Shown here: positions 35,680 to 47,763 of the stretch, in pieces
Position numbering within the stretch: position 1 is the stretch's first letter
Layout of the letters: every line of letters begins with the position of its first letter
Origin: Helopsaltes ochotensis
Taxonomy: Eukaryota > Chordata > Aves > Passeriformes > Locustellidae
NCBI GenBank assembly: GCA_013400155.1
Contig: VXBM01001674.1
Coordinates: 1-64,000, forward strand
Length of the DNA stretch: 64,000 nucleotides
Direction of reading: 5' to 3'
The notes under the pieces: model-generated
The model's database searches: none
Told to the model about the DNA's origin: nothing
What the model saw: the letters and a program-made list of their open reading frames with translations, nothing else
Translations under genes and position numbers: made by a program

Positions 35680-37067
35680 GAAAACATACTGAATCCTGTT
35701 GTTTCAAAGGGGATTGAATGTCCATTTTTTATGGAATTTTCCATACCTTTTGTGATGATCATGTAGAAGTTTTCTATAGCAGCTGTTTTCAAATAGTCAT
35801 TACTGATTACAGAATGTACTAGCCCAGCATTCAAAGAATGACACTTGTACTCTTGAATTCACCACTGATCTTCTGAATGTCTATGAAGTTATCACCTCTT
35901 GCTACTTCATGACTTCTGCTCATTTTCATCATGAGTATGCACATTTCTCTGTGAGGAAGTTCAGTAAATGAACAGCTTTATCTAAGATGAGGTAGTCAGA
36001 TTCCTAATCCCCTGAGTGATACACAAAGTTCACAGTTTTGCTTAAATAAACCTCTTTAAACACTTTTTTTTTGTCTTGAAGACTAAATTCTACTTGAGGA
36101 CATTTAATAATAATCCATCTCACAACTGCTATAAAACAATAGAAGCAAATATGTGATAACTTTTGGGGTGTCTAATGTTTAGAATTCTGCATTTCCCCCT
36201 AAACTCTAGCTCACAATGTGTTCAAGAAGACTAAAAAGGTAATTTTTATCTATAAGCCCAGCTTCCTTGATTTTTTATTTTTAAACTTGAAGTTCTGACA
36301 GCACTTCCAGTACATCTCTCATAAATTTTATAAATATTTAAGACTATTTTCTTGCATGCCTAGGCATGAGAGAATTGTGCAACTTCCCACACTTTAAAAG
36401 AATCTATGTATTCAGGATTCAAGTTGCATGGACAAACTGCCTACAATCCTTAAACCAATGTTTTGGAATGTTTTGTAAATTCTGTAAAATGTCTCATTTG
36501 CTAAAGTACAGGTAGTTGCTTACAGGCAAGGTAACCAAATTTGTTTAACATCTGTCAGTCAGACTTGCCACATGTAGGATATCATAAGTTATTTTGATTG
36601 ATTATTTTATTTCAGGGAAATATCAAGAAAAATAAACCAGAATATCCTATTATTTAGGATATAAAAGCACACTGAATTGGATGTAGTTTTTTTGAATATG
36701 GTATATTTCAAGATTATCCTGCAGGTTTCCTTATAAATTAAAAGCAAAGAAAGTCAGAAAATTACAATTTGCTCAGACATACACTGAAACTAACTTTTAT
36801 TATTGTACTCTTCAGTACAGGAACTTTCCCTAAACCTAACTGCTTAAATTACATTTTTAACCAATGCTATGTAGTTGTGATCAGTGAGACCAATCAACGA
36901 CTCTGCTCAGAACTTTTTATGCAGTTTTGCTTTTCCTATCATCAACAGTAAGCATGTTTCATTTTACCAGAAAAGGGAAGATGTTCAGTTCTTTCCTAAG
37001 TAAAATACATTCAATTGTAAACATGTCAAACTATATTTGACAACATCACTAGTTCTTATTTTCTCAG
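35680..37067. other. Intronic stretch without recognised features
   Basis: AT-rich sequence between an LTR and a CR1 fragment. I recognise nothing in it. Confidence 0.5.
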
Positions 37068-37715
37068 CCCTCCCAAGAAAGACAAGGTAGTGCTTGTAGG
37101 TGAGAGACTGGACAAGACTCTAAAAAGTGTGCTTGCCTTTCAGAGAGCCAATAATACTCTGGGATGCATCAGCAGAAGAATGATGAGCAAGCTGGGAGAG
37201 GTGGTTTTGTCCCTGTACTCTGGTCTCTGGTGAGAACCCCACCTTGAATCCCCAGCACAGGAAGGACACTGACCTTTTCGAGTGAATCCAGAGGAGGCCT
37301 GCTAAGTTGATTAAAGGTATGAAGCATCTCTCCTATCAGGAGAATTGGGATTGTTCATCCTGGGAAAGGGAAGACTTTGGAGTGACCTAATTGTGTCCCA
37401 CAAGAAAGATACAGAGGGACTGTTACAAGAGCATGAAGTGACAGGACAGATGGGAATGATTTCAAACTGAGAGTAGGTTTAGATAAGATATTAGGAAAAA
37501 AACCTATACTGGGAGTGGTAAAGGACTGGAACAGGTTGCCCAGAGAAGCTGTGGATGTCCCTTCCCTGGCAGTGTTCAAGGTCAGGTTGGATGGGGCTCT
37601 GAGGAACCTGGTATCGTGGAAGGTGTCCCTGCCTGTGGCATGGGAAATTGGAATTAAATGACCTTTAATGTGCCTTCAAACCCAGGCCATTCTATGAATC
37701 TATGACTGTATGATT
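37068..37715 (+). mobile_element. CR1 LINE 3' fragment with complete tail
   Basis: CR1 3' sequence on the plus strand: TCTGGGATGCATCAGCAGAA, GAATCCAGAGGAGGCCTGC, AACAGGTTGCCCAGAGAAGC, TGTGGATGTCCCTTCCCTGG and TCAAGGTCAGGTTGGATGGG. It ends with the diagnostic tail ATTCTATGAATCTATGACTG. The 5' end is truncated, as for nearly all CR1 copies. The tail proves insertion by CR1-type target priming in the plus direction, antisense to NLGN4. Confidence 0.95.
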
Positions 37716-38789
37716 TTTCTGACCTTGTCTTCTATTTACTTCTTATAAATAGAAAATTGCATAGGTGATTCATTAGAATTTCTAAAGCAGTATCTCTCTA
37801 TATATTATTTCCCTAAGACATCAGTGTCATTTCCCCTAGGCAGGGAATATATATCAAAGTCATACATTCTGAGTACTGCCTTTGGAAAAAAAAATAAAAT
37901 GTGGAAAGGGTGAAATGTCACCAATTTAGAATTTCTGTGGTGACTGGCCTTTATATGTTTCTAAATGAAATTTCTCTTCATTGAGATGACATAGAAGGTG
38001 TTTCCATATATGAGAATTTTAATATATTCTTCTTTTAGGTACCATCTTTTGGCAGGTACCAAGATGCAGGCAATTTGTCCTTGATGATTCAGCTATATAG
38101 CTAGCTGATTACCAGACTGAGATGCTTCTTTGTTGGAGTGATTTGCTTCCTCTTATGATCTTTGCAAATCATTGCAGATTCAAGTTATTCAAATAAAAGG
38201 AAGACCTTCTCTGCAATAAGAGAAGATATTTAAGGAAAACAATCTGAAAGTGAAAACTGGATACCTTAAATTGAAAGGCAAAAGTCCTTACTGATTTAAA
38301 CAGCAGTAGGGTTTTATCATGAATGTTAGAAAAAGTTGTCCCACAGGTTATTGAATATCTTGCGTGCAGTTATGAAGAAGAAATAGTAGATCAAGGTCTG
38401 TGTTATTTTAGCAGGTATGTACAATGATTTTTATCTGCCACATAAACTTTTTGTTTCTGAAGACTGTATTTGAACTAAATCTCTGGAATATTTTCTCCTA
38501 ACTGTTGTTCATGTATATATCCTGTAGGAAGGTCATAAGGGAGGCAAAGTATTTTTAATAAAAAACATCGCTTATGAAGATAAATTATTCTTAAATAACT
38601 TTTTTTTTAGATTTTTAGAGGTGCCTAAGAGATAAAACCTATTGAAAACTTACTGATAATTATTGAAAAGTAGAAGTCTAGCTAGATTTTATTTTCTTTT
38701 ATCAGCCACAGGCATGACTAGCTGGCTTCAGTAGGCACTATAAAGGCCTCAGTAAAATTACCTTGCATTTCAATTGAGCTTTGACTAGA

Positions 38790-39070
38790 ATCACAGGAAA
38801 AAATGCATATACACTGGGAGAGCAGCTGGAGACCAGCCCTGCACAAAGGGATTGGGGATGCTGGTCAGCAGCAGTTTCAGCAGGAGTCAACAGGGTGCTC
38901 GGACAGCCAAGAGGACAAATCCCACCCTGGGGTGCATCACCAGCTGCTCAAACCAGACAGTTATCCCACTTCATTCACCTCACCTTGAGTACAATTCTGG
39001 GCCCTGTGAATTAAGAAGAATGTAAAGGTCCTTGAATCCATCCAGAGGATGGCATCAAAGCTGGTTTTAG
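38790..39070 (+). mobile_element. CR1 LINE internal fragment
   Basis: A decayed piece of CR1. It runs GGGAGAGCAGCTGGAGACC, CTGGGGTGCATCACCAGCT, CCTTGAGTACAATTCTGGGC and CATCCAGAGGATGGCATC. It lacks the 3' tail and both ends are indistinct. The open frames at 38781-39014 and 38803-38988 are shadows of this repeat. Confidence 0.82.
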
Positions 39071-39279
39071 GGCTCAAATGCATGAAAGAAAAGGTTTTTC
39101 ACAAAGGCTCCCTTTTCCTTTCCTCATAAAATAGCCAAATTATTTAAATTCTGCCAGTCTGAAAAACAGCAGAATCTTCCATGCACTAAGTGATTGAAAT
39201 ATTCTTTCTTCAAAAATGGATTTGCAGCATTTGAAAATGAAGAAAGAAACAATCTTGAGTCTATCATTGTAGAGATCAT

Positions 39280-39333
39280 GTTTATATATATATATGTACA
39301 CACAGATATATATATATATGTATATATATATTA
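39280..39333. repeat. TA-rich microsatellite pair
   Basis: Two TA-dinucleotide blocks are separated by GTACACACAGA, and the second is broken by one G. It is of the same type as the repeat at 16018 but shorter. Confidence 0.8.
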
Positions 39334-42300
39334 ATGCAGATACAAAATTTCATGAGCTCCTGGTTCTGGTTGCATAGAAAAAAACAAATATTCTCCTGTC
39401 ACTCTATTGCTATGAAAAAAACAGGTGTTTTTTTTTTTTTACTCTGTAATCCACATTAGCAGAAAAGAGAAACCTTTTACTGTGAGAAGTCATCAATTGA
39501 AGCAATGTAATTTCTCCCAAGAGCAAGGGAAAAGTAAAGATGAAATTAGGACCTTATGAGTCATAGCTTTTTCTCTCTTCTATTTTGGGAGCACAACATC
39601 TGTAAGCTATCCTTTATTCAAGGATATTCAGAATTTAATTCCTTGTATTTTTATCAAGGACTAATCCAAGTCCTTGATTAAAAACAATTAAAAATCTAGG
39701 GCAGAATGTGTGCTTGATTTTTCCTATTTCCCACAGTAAAATAAAAATGAAATACAGAAAGTGTGAGATTTTTTGGTTGCTGGTTTGGTTTGTTTCCTCT
39801 CTATCCAAAAAACAGGACTTGATATTTTCTGGTAAAAGAAAAGCTATACAGAATTTAAGGAGCTTTACAGTCAGATCTCCTAGAAGTTTACAGTAGCTAA
39901 GTCATCTGTAACAAAAACATTAAATTTTAATGACAGTATTTCTCCCTGAAAGATTTTCAACAGAAGAAAATTTTCACTGATTATGTCTTGCTGGACTAAT
40001 GCAATCCCACTGAAAGTATAAAGGCATGAATTTTTTCTCATGATTAATTCGTCTCAATGTGGTACTTGGTTGTGGGCTAGGCAATCTCTGTAAATCAATG
40101 TTGAAATTGTTACCTTCTTATTTGACTGAAATATCTTCAGATAGAAACTCAGCTAGTCATTACAGATGAGATTATAGCAGATAGGTACCTACTTGCTATT
40201 AAAATGTGGAAGTACTTTGAAGGAGTACAAATATTTACAATCAGACAGTTTGTTTTACAGGGATCAGAAGTAAAATGTGAAAAATCATTAAATCCTTAAA
40301 TTGTTTCAAGAAGAGTCACACACCTGAGTAAATGTTAAACACTGATTTAACAGTTCTAGCAGCAATGAAAATATAAACTTATTCATTATACTTATAGAAA
40401 TTGGTTTTGTCTCTTTACGTGTCTTGAGATCTGACTTTATGCAAATTAAGATTGTATGAATGATGAAACTTAGGTACCTTCTGGTTTTATTCTTGTCTCT
40501 TAAATTCTTTTGAAGTATACTTTTTTTTTTTTTTTTTTTTACCTTTTCCCAGATCCCAAAGTGGGGATACTTAGTTTTAGGAAACATGCAATACAATCTA
40601 CAGATGGAGCAGAAAAATGGAAAATTCTTAAATAATTTTGCTCTTCTTACTTTTTCAATGGTAATTTTATTACAACCAGTACTGTTATGCTTTCTCTTAA
40701 TCAGTGTGAGCTTTAAATGAACAAGGGCTATCACAGGAGACTTGGCACTAATGAAAGCCAAAAGGACACATTATTTTGGTTTCCTAAATGGAAACCATAA
40801 TTTTCAATTAGAAAGCAGAAGTAAAAAGATGAAAATGGATGACCTTTCTCAGCTGTTAACCTTTACCTGCAGATATCTATTGAAGAATGCACTTAACATC
40901 CATCACCAGCAAAGCTTTTTCCATTCAAAATTCTCTGCTATTTTACAGAGGCTTTTGGAGATATTAAAGCAAAAAATCCACCTGTTCTAAAATGGGAACT
41001 CCAAAACCACACTTGAAGCATGTTTTTAGCTCTCTATACTGTGTATTCACATACTATGTGAATAGGTATTGTGAAGTAGTAAGGATATTTTGATCCTTCA
41101 GCATCTGAAAGGCTCTCATTGCAAGGAATTACATGGGAGGTATAAAATAATTCAGGAAAAAATGCATTTGCTTTGTGCTATCCTTCCCAGAGCTGCTGCA
41201 ATCATGCAACTTTTAAAGTCTTTTAACCTCTGCAAGATGCTCCCATCTCCTTGTGAGCAATGTAATAACATTTAACTCACACACACACTGTTGCTATTTT
41301 GGTTATGTTAACAGGCTAATTTCCAGGGGTGGATAGATTAAGTTACACATTTTCTCACAGTAGTTACATGTCTCTTACAGTATCTTTCTGGATAACATAA
41401 CCCAGCACACAGCTGGGTAAACACATCATGTATTGGGTTAGTAACTGGCTCACAGATTAGGCCCAAAGGGTCCTTTGACACTGTCTTGTAGCTTTTTGTT
41501 CTGTTTTAATATATAGGCTATGATAAAAAAAATTGTAAGACTATGTTCTTCTGTCTTAGACAACTGGGTCAATCCATCACACTTAGAGAAAGTGGATTTT
41601 GTTGCATTTAGATAAAAGGAACTCTGTCAAAAGTTTCTTGCCACTTTTGACAATTACATTTCAACAATCAATATACCTAATTTTTGAAGCTCTATGAATG
41701 TATGCATAGCTTCTGATGACACTGTATCTTAAGTATTTGTTGCTTCTGATATATGAAAGGGAAGAGTCTGAATCAAATGGTAAATGGATATAGCTTACGA
41801 GCTGCATTTGCACAAATCCAGTTTCTGAGACTGCAATAATAGAATGAAAATATGAGCAAAATGTAAGTTTTACCAAAAGAAAAAAAAAAGTATTAAATAT
41901 CATATTTGCAATTCTACAAAAATATGTCAATAGTAGTGGAATTGACAAGTGTCATTCTGGGAATTAGTAATTACACTGAAGTAGAATATCAGCAAACAAA
42001 TTAGAATACTTACATTAGAATATATTAGAATATTAGGTAACAAATTGTTAGCCAACTGAGAAGAAACATGAGGAACCAAACTGGCTAGGAAATCTGCATG
42101 AAGCTTAGAGATATAAGCGAGGCGTTGTATTGGCTTCAACAATAAAAACAGTCACAATAAGCTTAAATGGGTCTAAATAAACCCCCTTCCTATGAAATTG
42201 ATTTACTTAGCACACTCCAGCTCCTGGGTCATTCCCCATGTTTTATTACCTATGTCCTTTTTTACCAGGAGACCACCTTTAGATTTCCTGTACTAGTGGA

Positions 42301-42505
42301 ATCACACACACTGGAGATAGAGAAGGGCTGTCCAGAGGCACGAAGGGAACAGATATCTGTACATCAAAATTTAAAATAAGGAGTAATTCTGTACAGCAAT
42401 TACACTACTGAAGACAAAGTTCAACATTTTGTGGAGTATTGTACACAAGAATCTGGCCCATGGAGTCATATTCTGCTTGCTTTCTTTGATTACTGCGGAA
42501 CAGGA
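39334..42505. other. Intronic stretch without recognised genes
   Basis: AT-rich intron sequence with a 20-base T run at 40521-40540. Open frames of 60-151 codons here have no recognised family and no exon-like boundaries. Confidence 0.55.
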
Positions 42506-42620
42506 TAGAATCGAATCGAATCGACTCGAATCGAATCGAATCGAATCGAATCGAATCGAATCGAATCGAATAGAATAGAATAGAATAGAATAGAATAGAA
42601 TAGAATAGAATAGAATAGAA
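42506..42620. repeat. Pentanucleotide array: GAATC block next to GAATA block
   Basis: One TAGAA unit (42506-42510) precedes twelve TCGAA units at 42511-42570, one of them TCGAC. Ten TAGAA units follow at 42571-42620. Every TCGAA unit carries a CpG and a TCGA site, while the TAGAA block has none. The right flank reads like the inner side of a minus-strand CR1 3' tail, so the array probably grew from that tail. Confidence 0.95.
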
Positions 42621-42670
42621 CAGAATGGAACTCAATGCAGCTCACTTGGAAGGGACCATACTAGGTCAAA
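42621..42670 (-). mobile_element. CR1 3' terminal remnant
   Basis: CAGAATGGAACTCAATGCAG followed by TTGGAAGGGACCATACTAGG resembles the reversed CR1 3' end, where the tail repeat is followed by a TTGGAAGGGACC block. Only about 50 bases are recognisable. The assignment depends on this short block and the adjoining tail-like array. Confidence 0.65.
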
Positions 42671-44689
42671 TACTAAGCAGTTCCTTTACAACACACATTT
42701 TGTTAGAGTTGTAACTTGCACCATAGGTACTCAGTGAAACAGAACAAGCTAAGGTTCTCACTAACCTGAAGATGTATGGAGCTTCCTTGCAAATTAATTT
42801 ATATTGCACCGGATATAATTTCAGCTAAAAGAAAGTCCAGCCTTTTCAGACAGAGTACTTGAAATGGATGCTTACTGCCAAAAAGGCAGATAAATGAGAG
42901 ACAGTCTATTCTTATCTTCATGATTTAGAATTCTAAGAGGAAGAAAATGGTAAATGTCAAGGGGTATTGGAAATGCTAAGGCAATTTTACAATTCTGAAC
43001 TCTTAATGTGTCTCATTTTACTGAAGTAGATGTTTCATTTAGCTCTACCTTCCAAAATACCTCATTCATATTTCTAGAATTCATCTCAGGTTTTACATTT
43101 CTTGTTTTTCTGTAATAAGATTCTTCCTTCCCAATGCCTGATTCATATGTCCGGAAATCATCTCTGTTGTTTTCTTTTAAGGTTACACAAAAACATTCCT
43201 CTTTGAATATGGCAACTTTTTTGAATATTGCTTAAGGGTTTTTTTTTGAAAAAGTGCAACATTGTGATTGAATTTAACTGTGTAAAGACGTATTGTAGGA
43301 CTTTGATTTTATTACTTTGAGGTTTTGTTTTGGTTTTGGATTTTTTCTTTTTTTTCTTTTTTTTTTAGGGTGGGTGAGTTGTCAGGTTTACTTTCTGCTG
43401 TTATACGATCTAAACAGAGATTCAGAATATTGAAATCTCACCATGAGACAGATGATTCAGGTTATGTCTCTGTAAAACAATACTAAACATAAATTCCTTT
43501 TTTGTATTTTTCCTGCCAACATAATCCTGAAAAAGGTACTAAAAGAGTGCTTATAGATGTGTTGGAAAGATGTTGCTACTTCTAAAAGCATATCCACAAA
43601 GAATGAGAATGTATATAATAAAGAAGAATTGAGAAGTATCTAGATTGAATGAGTCAGGTCATTCAAACCATTCCATTTTTTGTAACACTAGAACATACTT
43701 TTAAATAAGATATCTATTTTTCCTTTCACTCTCATAAATGTCTATTGTTTTTGTTAAATGACACTCCAAATAGCTTTTGAATTTTGAAAATTCAACTGAG
43801 TTTTTGAAAAACTTATATGTATGATGAAAAAATTACACAATACTCAAAGCATGTAGTGGGGGATGGGAACCACCATGGGATTTACTATTTCTGTGTTTTT
43901 CAGGATTGAATTTTTCAATATACAGGAGCATTGCCTCACACTGGGACAATTTAGCAGCTTCCTGTATCTCCAGTAGCATCTTCAGTCATCACTGTGGTGA
44001 AGTACAAGTAAAAGCAGAAACTGCCTAGCTGGGCAGAGGCAGGATCCTCACAAGCCTTGAGGTATACAAGTAATTAAACTCAACACCACAGCACTCTCAG
44101 TGTCCACTACAGTAAGTAGAAGGAAAATGTAAAGATTTTTATTTTATTGTCCCAAAAATATCCTATCCATGGAATGCATTTTGATAAATGCATATTTATA
44201 CTTAAAGGGGAAATATGGCCTTCTAAATAACAACAATCCATACTATTGCTGCATGCATTCTTGGGTATCTAGAAATTAGAGGAAATTCTAGAAATCAAAG
44301 GAAAGAGATAATTAAAATATTGGAAAGTCTTGGTCCCATCTGTCTGCTATTTTTTCATGGTGTTACTTAGAGAGAAAGAGAGAGATAAGGAAATTATTCC
44401 CAGAGCATCTCTGCAGTCCTCTAAGACAGGGAGTATTTTGGAGTTACAGATAAATGTTGCTTAGTGCACAATCTAAAGACTTATATTTTAGACATATGCA
44501 AGGAGAAAAGATAGAGATGAAAATATTTGTCTTTATGATTCAGTTAAAATGTTTTACAACCCTGAATATCATGATGTTACAGCTACATTAAAAAAAGGGT
44601 TTTTTCTGACTCAGATGTCTGTCTTTTCATTTACTATAGACCAGCATTTTCCATTTCTCAGTTGTAGCCATACTTTGGAGTAGTGGAAC

Positions 44690-45365
44690 CAGGACATATA
44701 TCCTAGGAATAAGACAAGATGTTGTCCAGATGTGTAGGGACAGGATCAGAAAAGCTAAGGCACAGCTGGAGTTGAGTTTGGAAAGGAATATGGAGACTGA
44801 CTAGAAGGGCTTTTACAGATATGTTACTCACAAAGAAAGTTGTACTTCTGACAAGAAGAATAAGACAAGACAACTATTGAAAAATGCCATGGAGAAGTTT
44901 GAGGTACTAAAACTTTTTTTTTTTTTTTTTGCTCCTCATTTGTCACTGGTAATCTCTCTTCCTTCATCTGTCAATTCCCTAAATTTTCAGGCAGAAATTG
45001 GGGGAATTAAGTTGTCCCCACCAGTGTAGTAGATCAGTTTTCCAATCACCTGAGGAACCTGAGCACACAGGAGTCCATGGGATCAAATAAGAAGGTCTTG
45101 AGGGAAATAAAAAGGTCTTGAGGGAAATATAAGGTGTAGACACTAAGCCAATTTCCACAATATTGGAAAAAACAGGGAATCGGAGAAAGGCCCCAGTGAT
45201 TGAGGCGATATCACATTTATTTTAAAAAGGATACTTAGGAGGACCATGGGAAGTATTGATCAGTCAGCTTCCCCTCCATGCCCAATAAGATCACGGAACA
45301 GATCCTTATGGAAGTTATACTGGAGCATATGCAAGACAGAAATGATTTGTCTATCTAAGATTATC
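44690..45365 (+). mobile_element. CR1 LINE reverse-transcriptase region fragment
   Basis: CR1 ORF2 sequence on the plus strand. AGAAAAGCTAAGGCACAGCT and AGAAGGGCTTTTACAGATA are followed, after a 17-base T run (44914-44930), by AGTCCATGGGATCAAATAAG, AAAAGGATACTTAGGAGGA and GATCACGGAACAGATCCTTA. The reading frame is broken throughout. A 20-bp tandem duplication lies inside at 45092-45129. Both ends are truncated. Confidence 0.82.
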
Positions 45366-47604
45366 CAGTGGTTATCTATGTGGTCCTAATACTTTTTCCA
45401 TCTATTGCTATTAATGACACATTATAGACTGAAAGAAAAATAATGTGCCTCAAGAACAGTACTAACACTTATAAGAGAGTACAAGATTCATGACCATTCA
45501 AGTGAATTTTCCAGAGGAATTTAGCATTTCCAGCAATTCAGCACTGTGATCAATTCAATATATATTCCTTCATTACAGGGTGAGACAATAATGAAAGAAT
45601 TACACATCTCTGTCACTAACAACAGGTTTTTATGTGACTTTGTGTATGCACTTTCAAATCAAATGCCATTGAAACGTCTCAGATTTATGGAAATATGACC
45701 TTCAGCAACCCAGACTAGAAGAAATGGATACAAACATTGTTAATATTCAAACTTTATGTCATAATAATTACACTGCTTTTTTAACTCTTATGAATAGTCA
45801 TTTCTGTTTTCCATGTGGTTGTTTTTCCGAAGAAATTTGTGTTTTCTTTTTCATTTTTTTTAATTTTTGAAGCAAGTAAAAAATACATAGAATGTCTTCT
45901 AATGGCCAGGGAGACCCTAATGAGTTCTCAATAATCACATTTACATTTAACCCAGCAAGAAAAGATGTAAATGTGTTCATAAAACACAATTCCTCTGCTT
46001 TTTAAGTGTGTACACATTTTCTGAATATCTTCTGCTTTTCTAATTCAAACATAGACTGTTGAGAAGCAATATTTAATGTCAAACACTCTATTTTTCCTAA
46101 ACCATTTAAAATCCTGATGATGATTATTTTTCTGTTTTTCATATAAATGCCCATTTTGTGCCTTTTTTCCTGAATGCCACAATTAAAAAATATAGCATTC
46201 TGGCTTTCTTCTATTTTGTTTGTTTTCAATATAAACACATAAAAAAGGGATTCACCAATGCAAATACTACACTTTTCCCTTTAGATTTATAAAATACAGA
46301 GGGACAATGAAACATTTTAAACCACTTATAGCTGTTTACACTCATCAGTATCCTTCAACAATGTTAATTTTAAGAAACCAAAAGAAAATCTTTTAAAGAG
46401 ATGCATTAAATAATCTTTTTGTACAGACAAATAATTACTACCAAGAATCTTGTTTGAAAACAACCAAAACCAACAATTTGTTTTCTTGTGTCTTCAGTTC
46501 TTCCTTTTTTGTCTTTTTGTTTGTTTGTTGTGGTGGATTTTTTGCTGTTTTTGTTGTTGTTTTTTGTTTTCTTTTGTTTGGATGTTTCTGAGTACCAAGA
46601 CTGTATGTATAAATAAACGGAGATATCTTTTTTTATATTTCTGGCTTTACATTGAAATCGGTTTCCACCATAGAAAAAAATAGTGTTTTGTATTTAATGA
46701 ATACTTAAAATCAGGGACAAGAAAAACAATTCTCAGTACTCTGATGAACTATAAACTTGTTGAAACACATGAACAACATGAACAGATAACTCAGCAAAAG
46801 AAGACTCCTGTCTTTCAAAACAGTACATGCCACCAATATAGATCAGCTTTGCTACTAAGAAAAACTACTAAGATCAAAAATCCTTGTAAAAAGAAACACA
46901 AACAAAATTATTGTGCCTTACCTGTATTTAAAATGCCAGAAATATGAGCATTCTGTATGGTATTCTATTCAGAATTTAAGCTTTTTCACTAAGATAACCA
47001 ATATTTCTAATGTCTGCCATTATCTGCCGAATTTTTGATTTTATTTTTCTATGGAAAAGCAGAACCTCAATAAATAAAGTTGGTTTTGGAGAAAAGTTTA
47101 GTACATGCTATGTATCATGATTATGGAGTTTCTTGTGTTTTGGAAGATAATGTCCCTGTACTCCGTAAAACCCCTTGATTGCTTATTACCCGCAATACAA
47201 ATTCCATCATGTATATGTATATGTATAGGTCATATTGTATATGGCCTATTTTTTGTATGTACCTCTAAAAACAATTTGTACACAAAAATAATAAATACAG
47301 ATAAAGAGTAACACTTTCCTTCTTGCCATTACCAACTGTTTTAAAACTGTGAAGACTCACTCTTGATTGACTTTCTTTTTTTTTTTTTAAACATGGAATA
47401 GAAATTATTTAAGAAAAAGATACCAGTTCTCAAAACATTATACATTTCCATTCATTTCTCTCTCAGGTGAAGGCAGTTGTCAAAAATAATGTAGTTTAGC
47501 CCAGTTTCCATTAAAAAAAAGTGAGGCCAAATTCTATGATTGATCACTGGAAAAATTCAGCAATAAAATATTTCTGTGCAAATATTTCTATTAAGAAAAG
47601 AGTA
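45366..47604. other. Intronic stretch just downstream of the 153-bp NLGN4 exon
   Basis: AT-rich sequence with a T/G tract at 46500-46583 (TTTGTTTGTTTG and TTGTTGTTG units). No exon or classified element was seen. Confidence 0.55.
46500..46583. repeat. T/G-rich low-complexity tract
   Basis: About 80 bases of nearly pure T and G, with short TTTG and TTG units. An open frame across it (46450-46683) is compositional. Confidence 0.75.
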
Positions 47605-47610
47605 ACTTAC

Positions 47611-47763
47611 CTAAAACCCCCAGCCTGTAATTGATCGTGACAACAATGACATTTCCATAACTTGCGAGAATGCTTCCATCAATCATATTTCCAGTCCCTT
47701 CCATGTAAGATCCACCATGGATGTAGACCATGACGGGTTTCTTGCTGTTCTGATCATGAATGT
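47611..47763 (-). CDS. NLGN4: NLGN4 internal exon, 153 bp
   Basis: On the minus strand this exon encodes DIHDQNSKKPVMVYIHGGSY, MEGTGNMIDGSILASYG and NVIVVTINYRLGVLG, part of the extracellular cholinesterase-like domain including the YIHGG oxyanion-hole-like loop. The HDQNSKK stretch identifies NLGN4. NLGN1 and NLGN3 have a different RDSG-type sequence there. The acceptor is a T-rich tract ending in CAG (just above 47763) and the donor is a perfect GTAAGT (47605-47610). The exon starts with two bases and ends with one base of a codon, joining exactly to the exons at 51741-51800 and 72-257. The residues are intact. Two I-to-V changes from the human protein, as I recall it, are conservative. Confidence 0.97.

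Larger units (their letters stand above)
258..47610 (-). other. NLGN4: NLGN4 intron, about 47 kb
   Basis: This is the sequence between the 153-bp and 186-bp NLGN4 exons. It begins, in transcription order, with a consensus GTAAGT donor (47605-47610) and ends with AG at 258-259. It holds the repeats listed separately. No further neuroligin exon was recognised on the minus strand, and no other gene was recognised on either strand. Open frames here are short and look like chance frames. Confidence 0.85.

Noticed and set aside
40306..40761. 151-codon open frame on the minus strand
   Set aside because: It crosses a 20-base T run (Lys string), shows no known family, and has neither exon boundaries nor NLGN4 similarity.
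42405..42635. Open frame with SILFY and SIRFD repeats
   Set aside because: It is a direct translation of the pentanucleotide array, whose period of five gives a five-residue peptide repeat.
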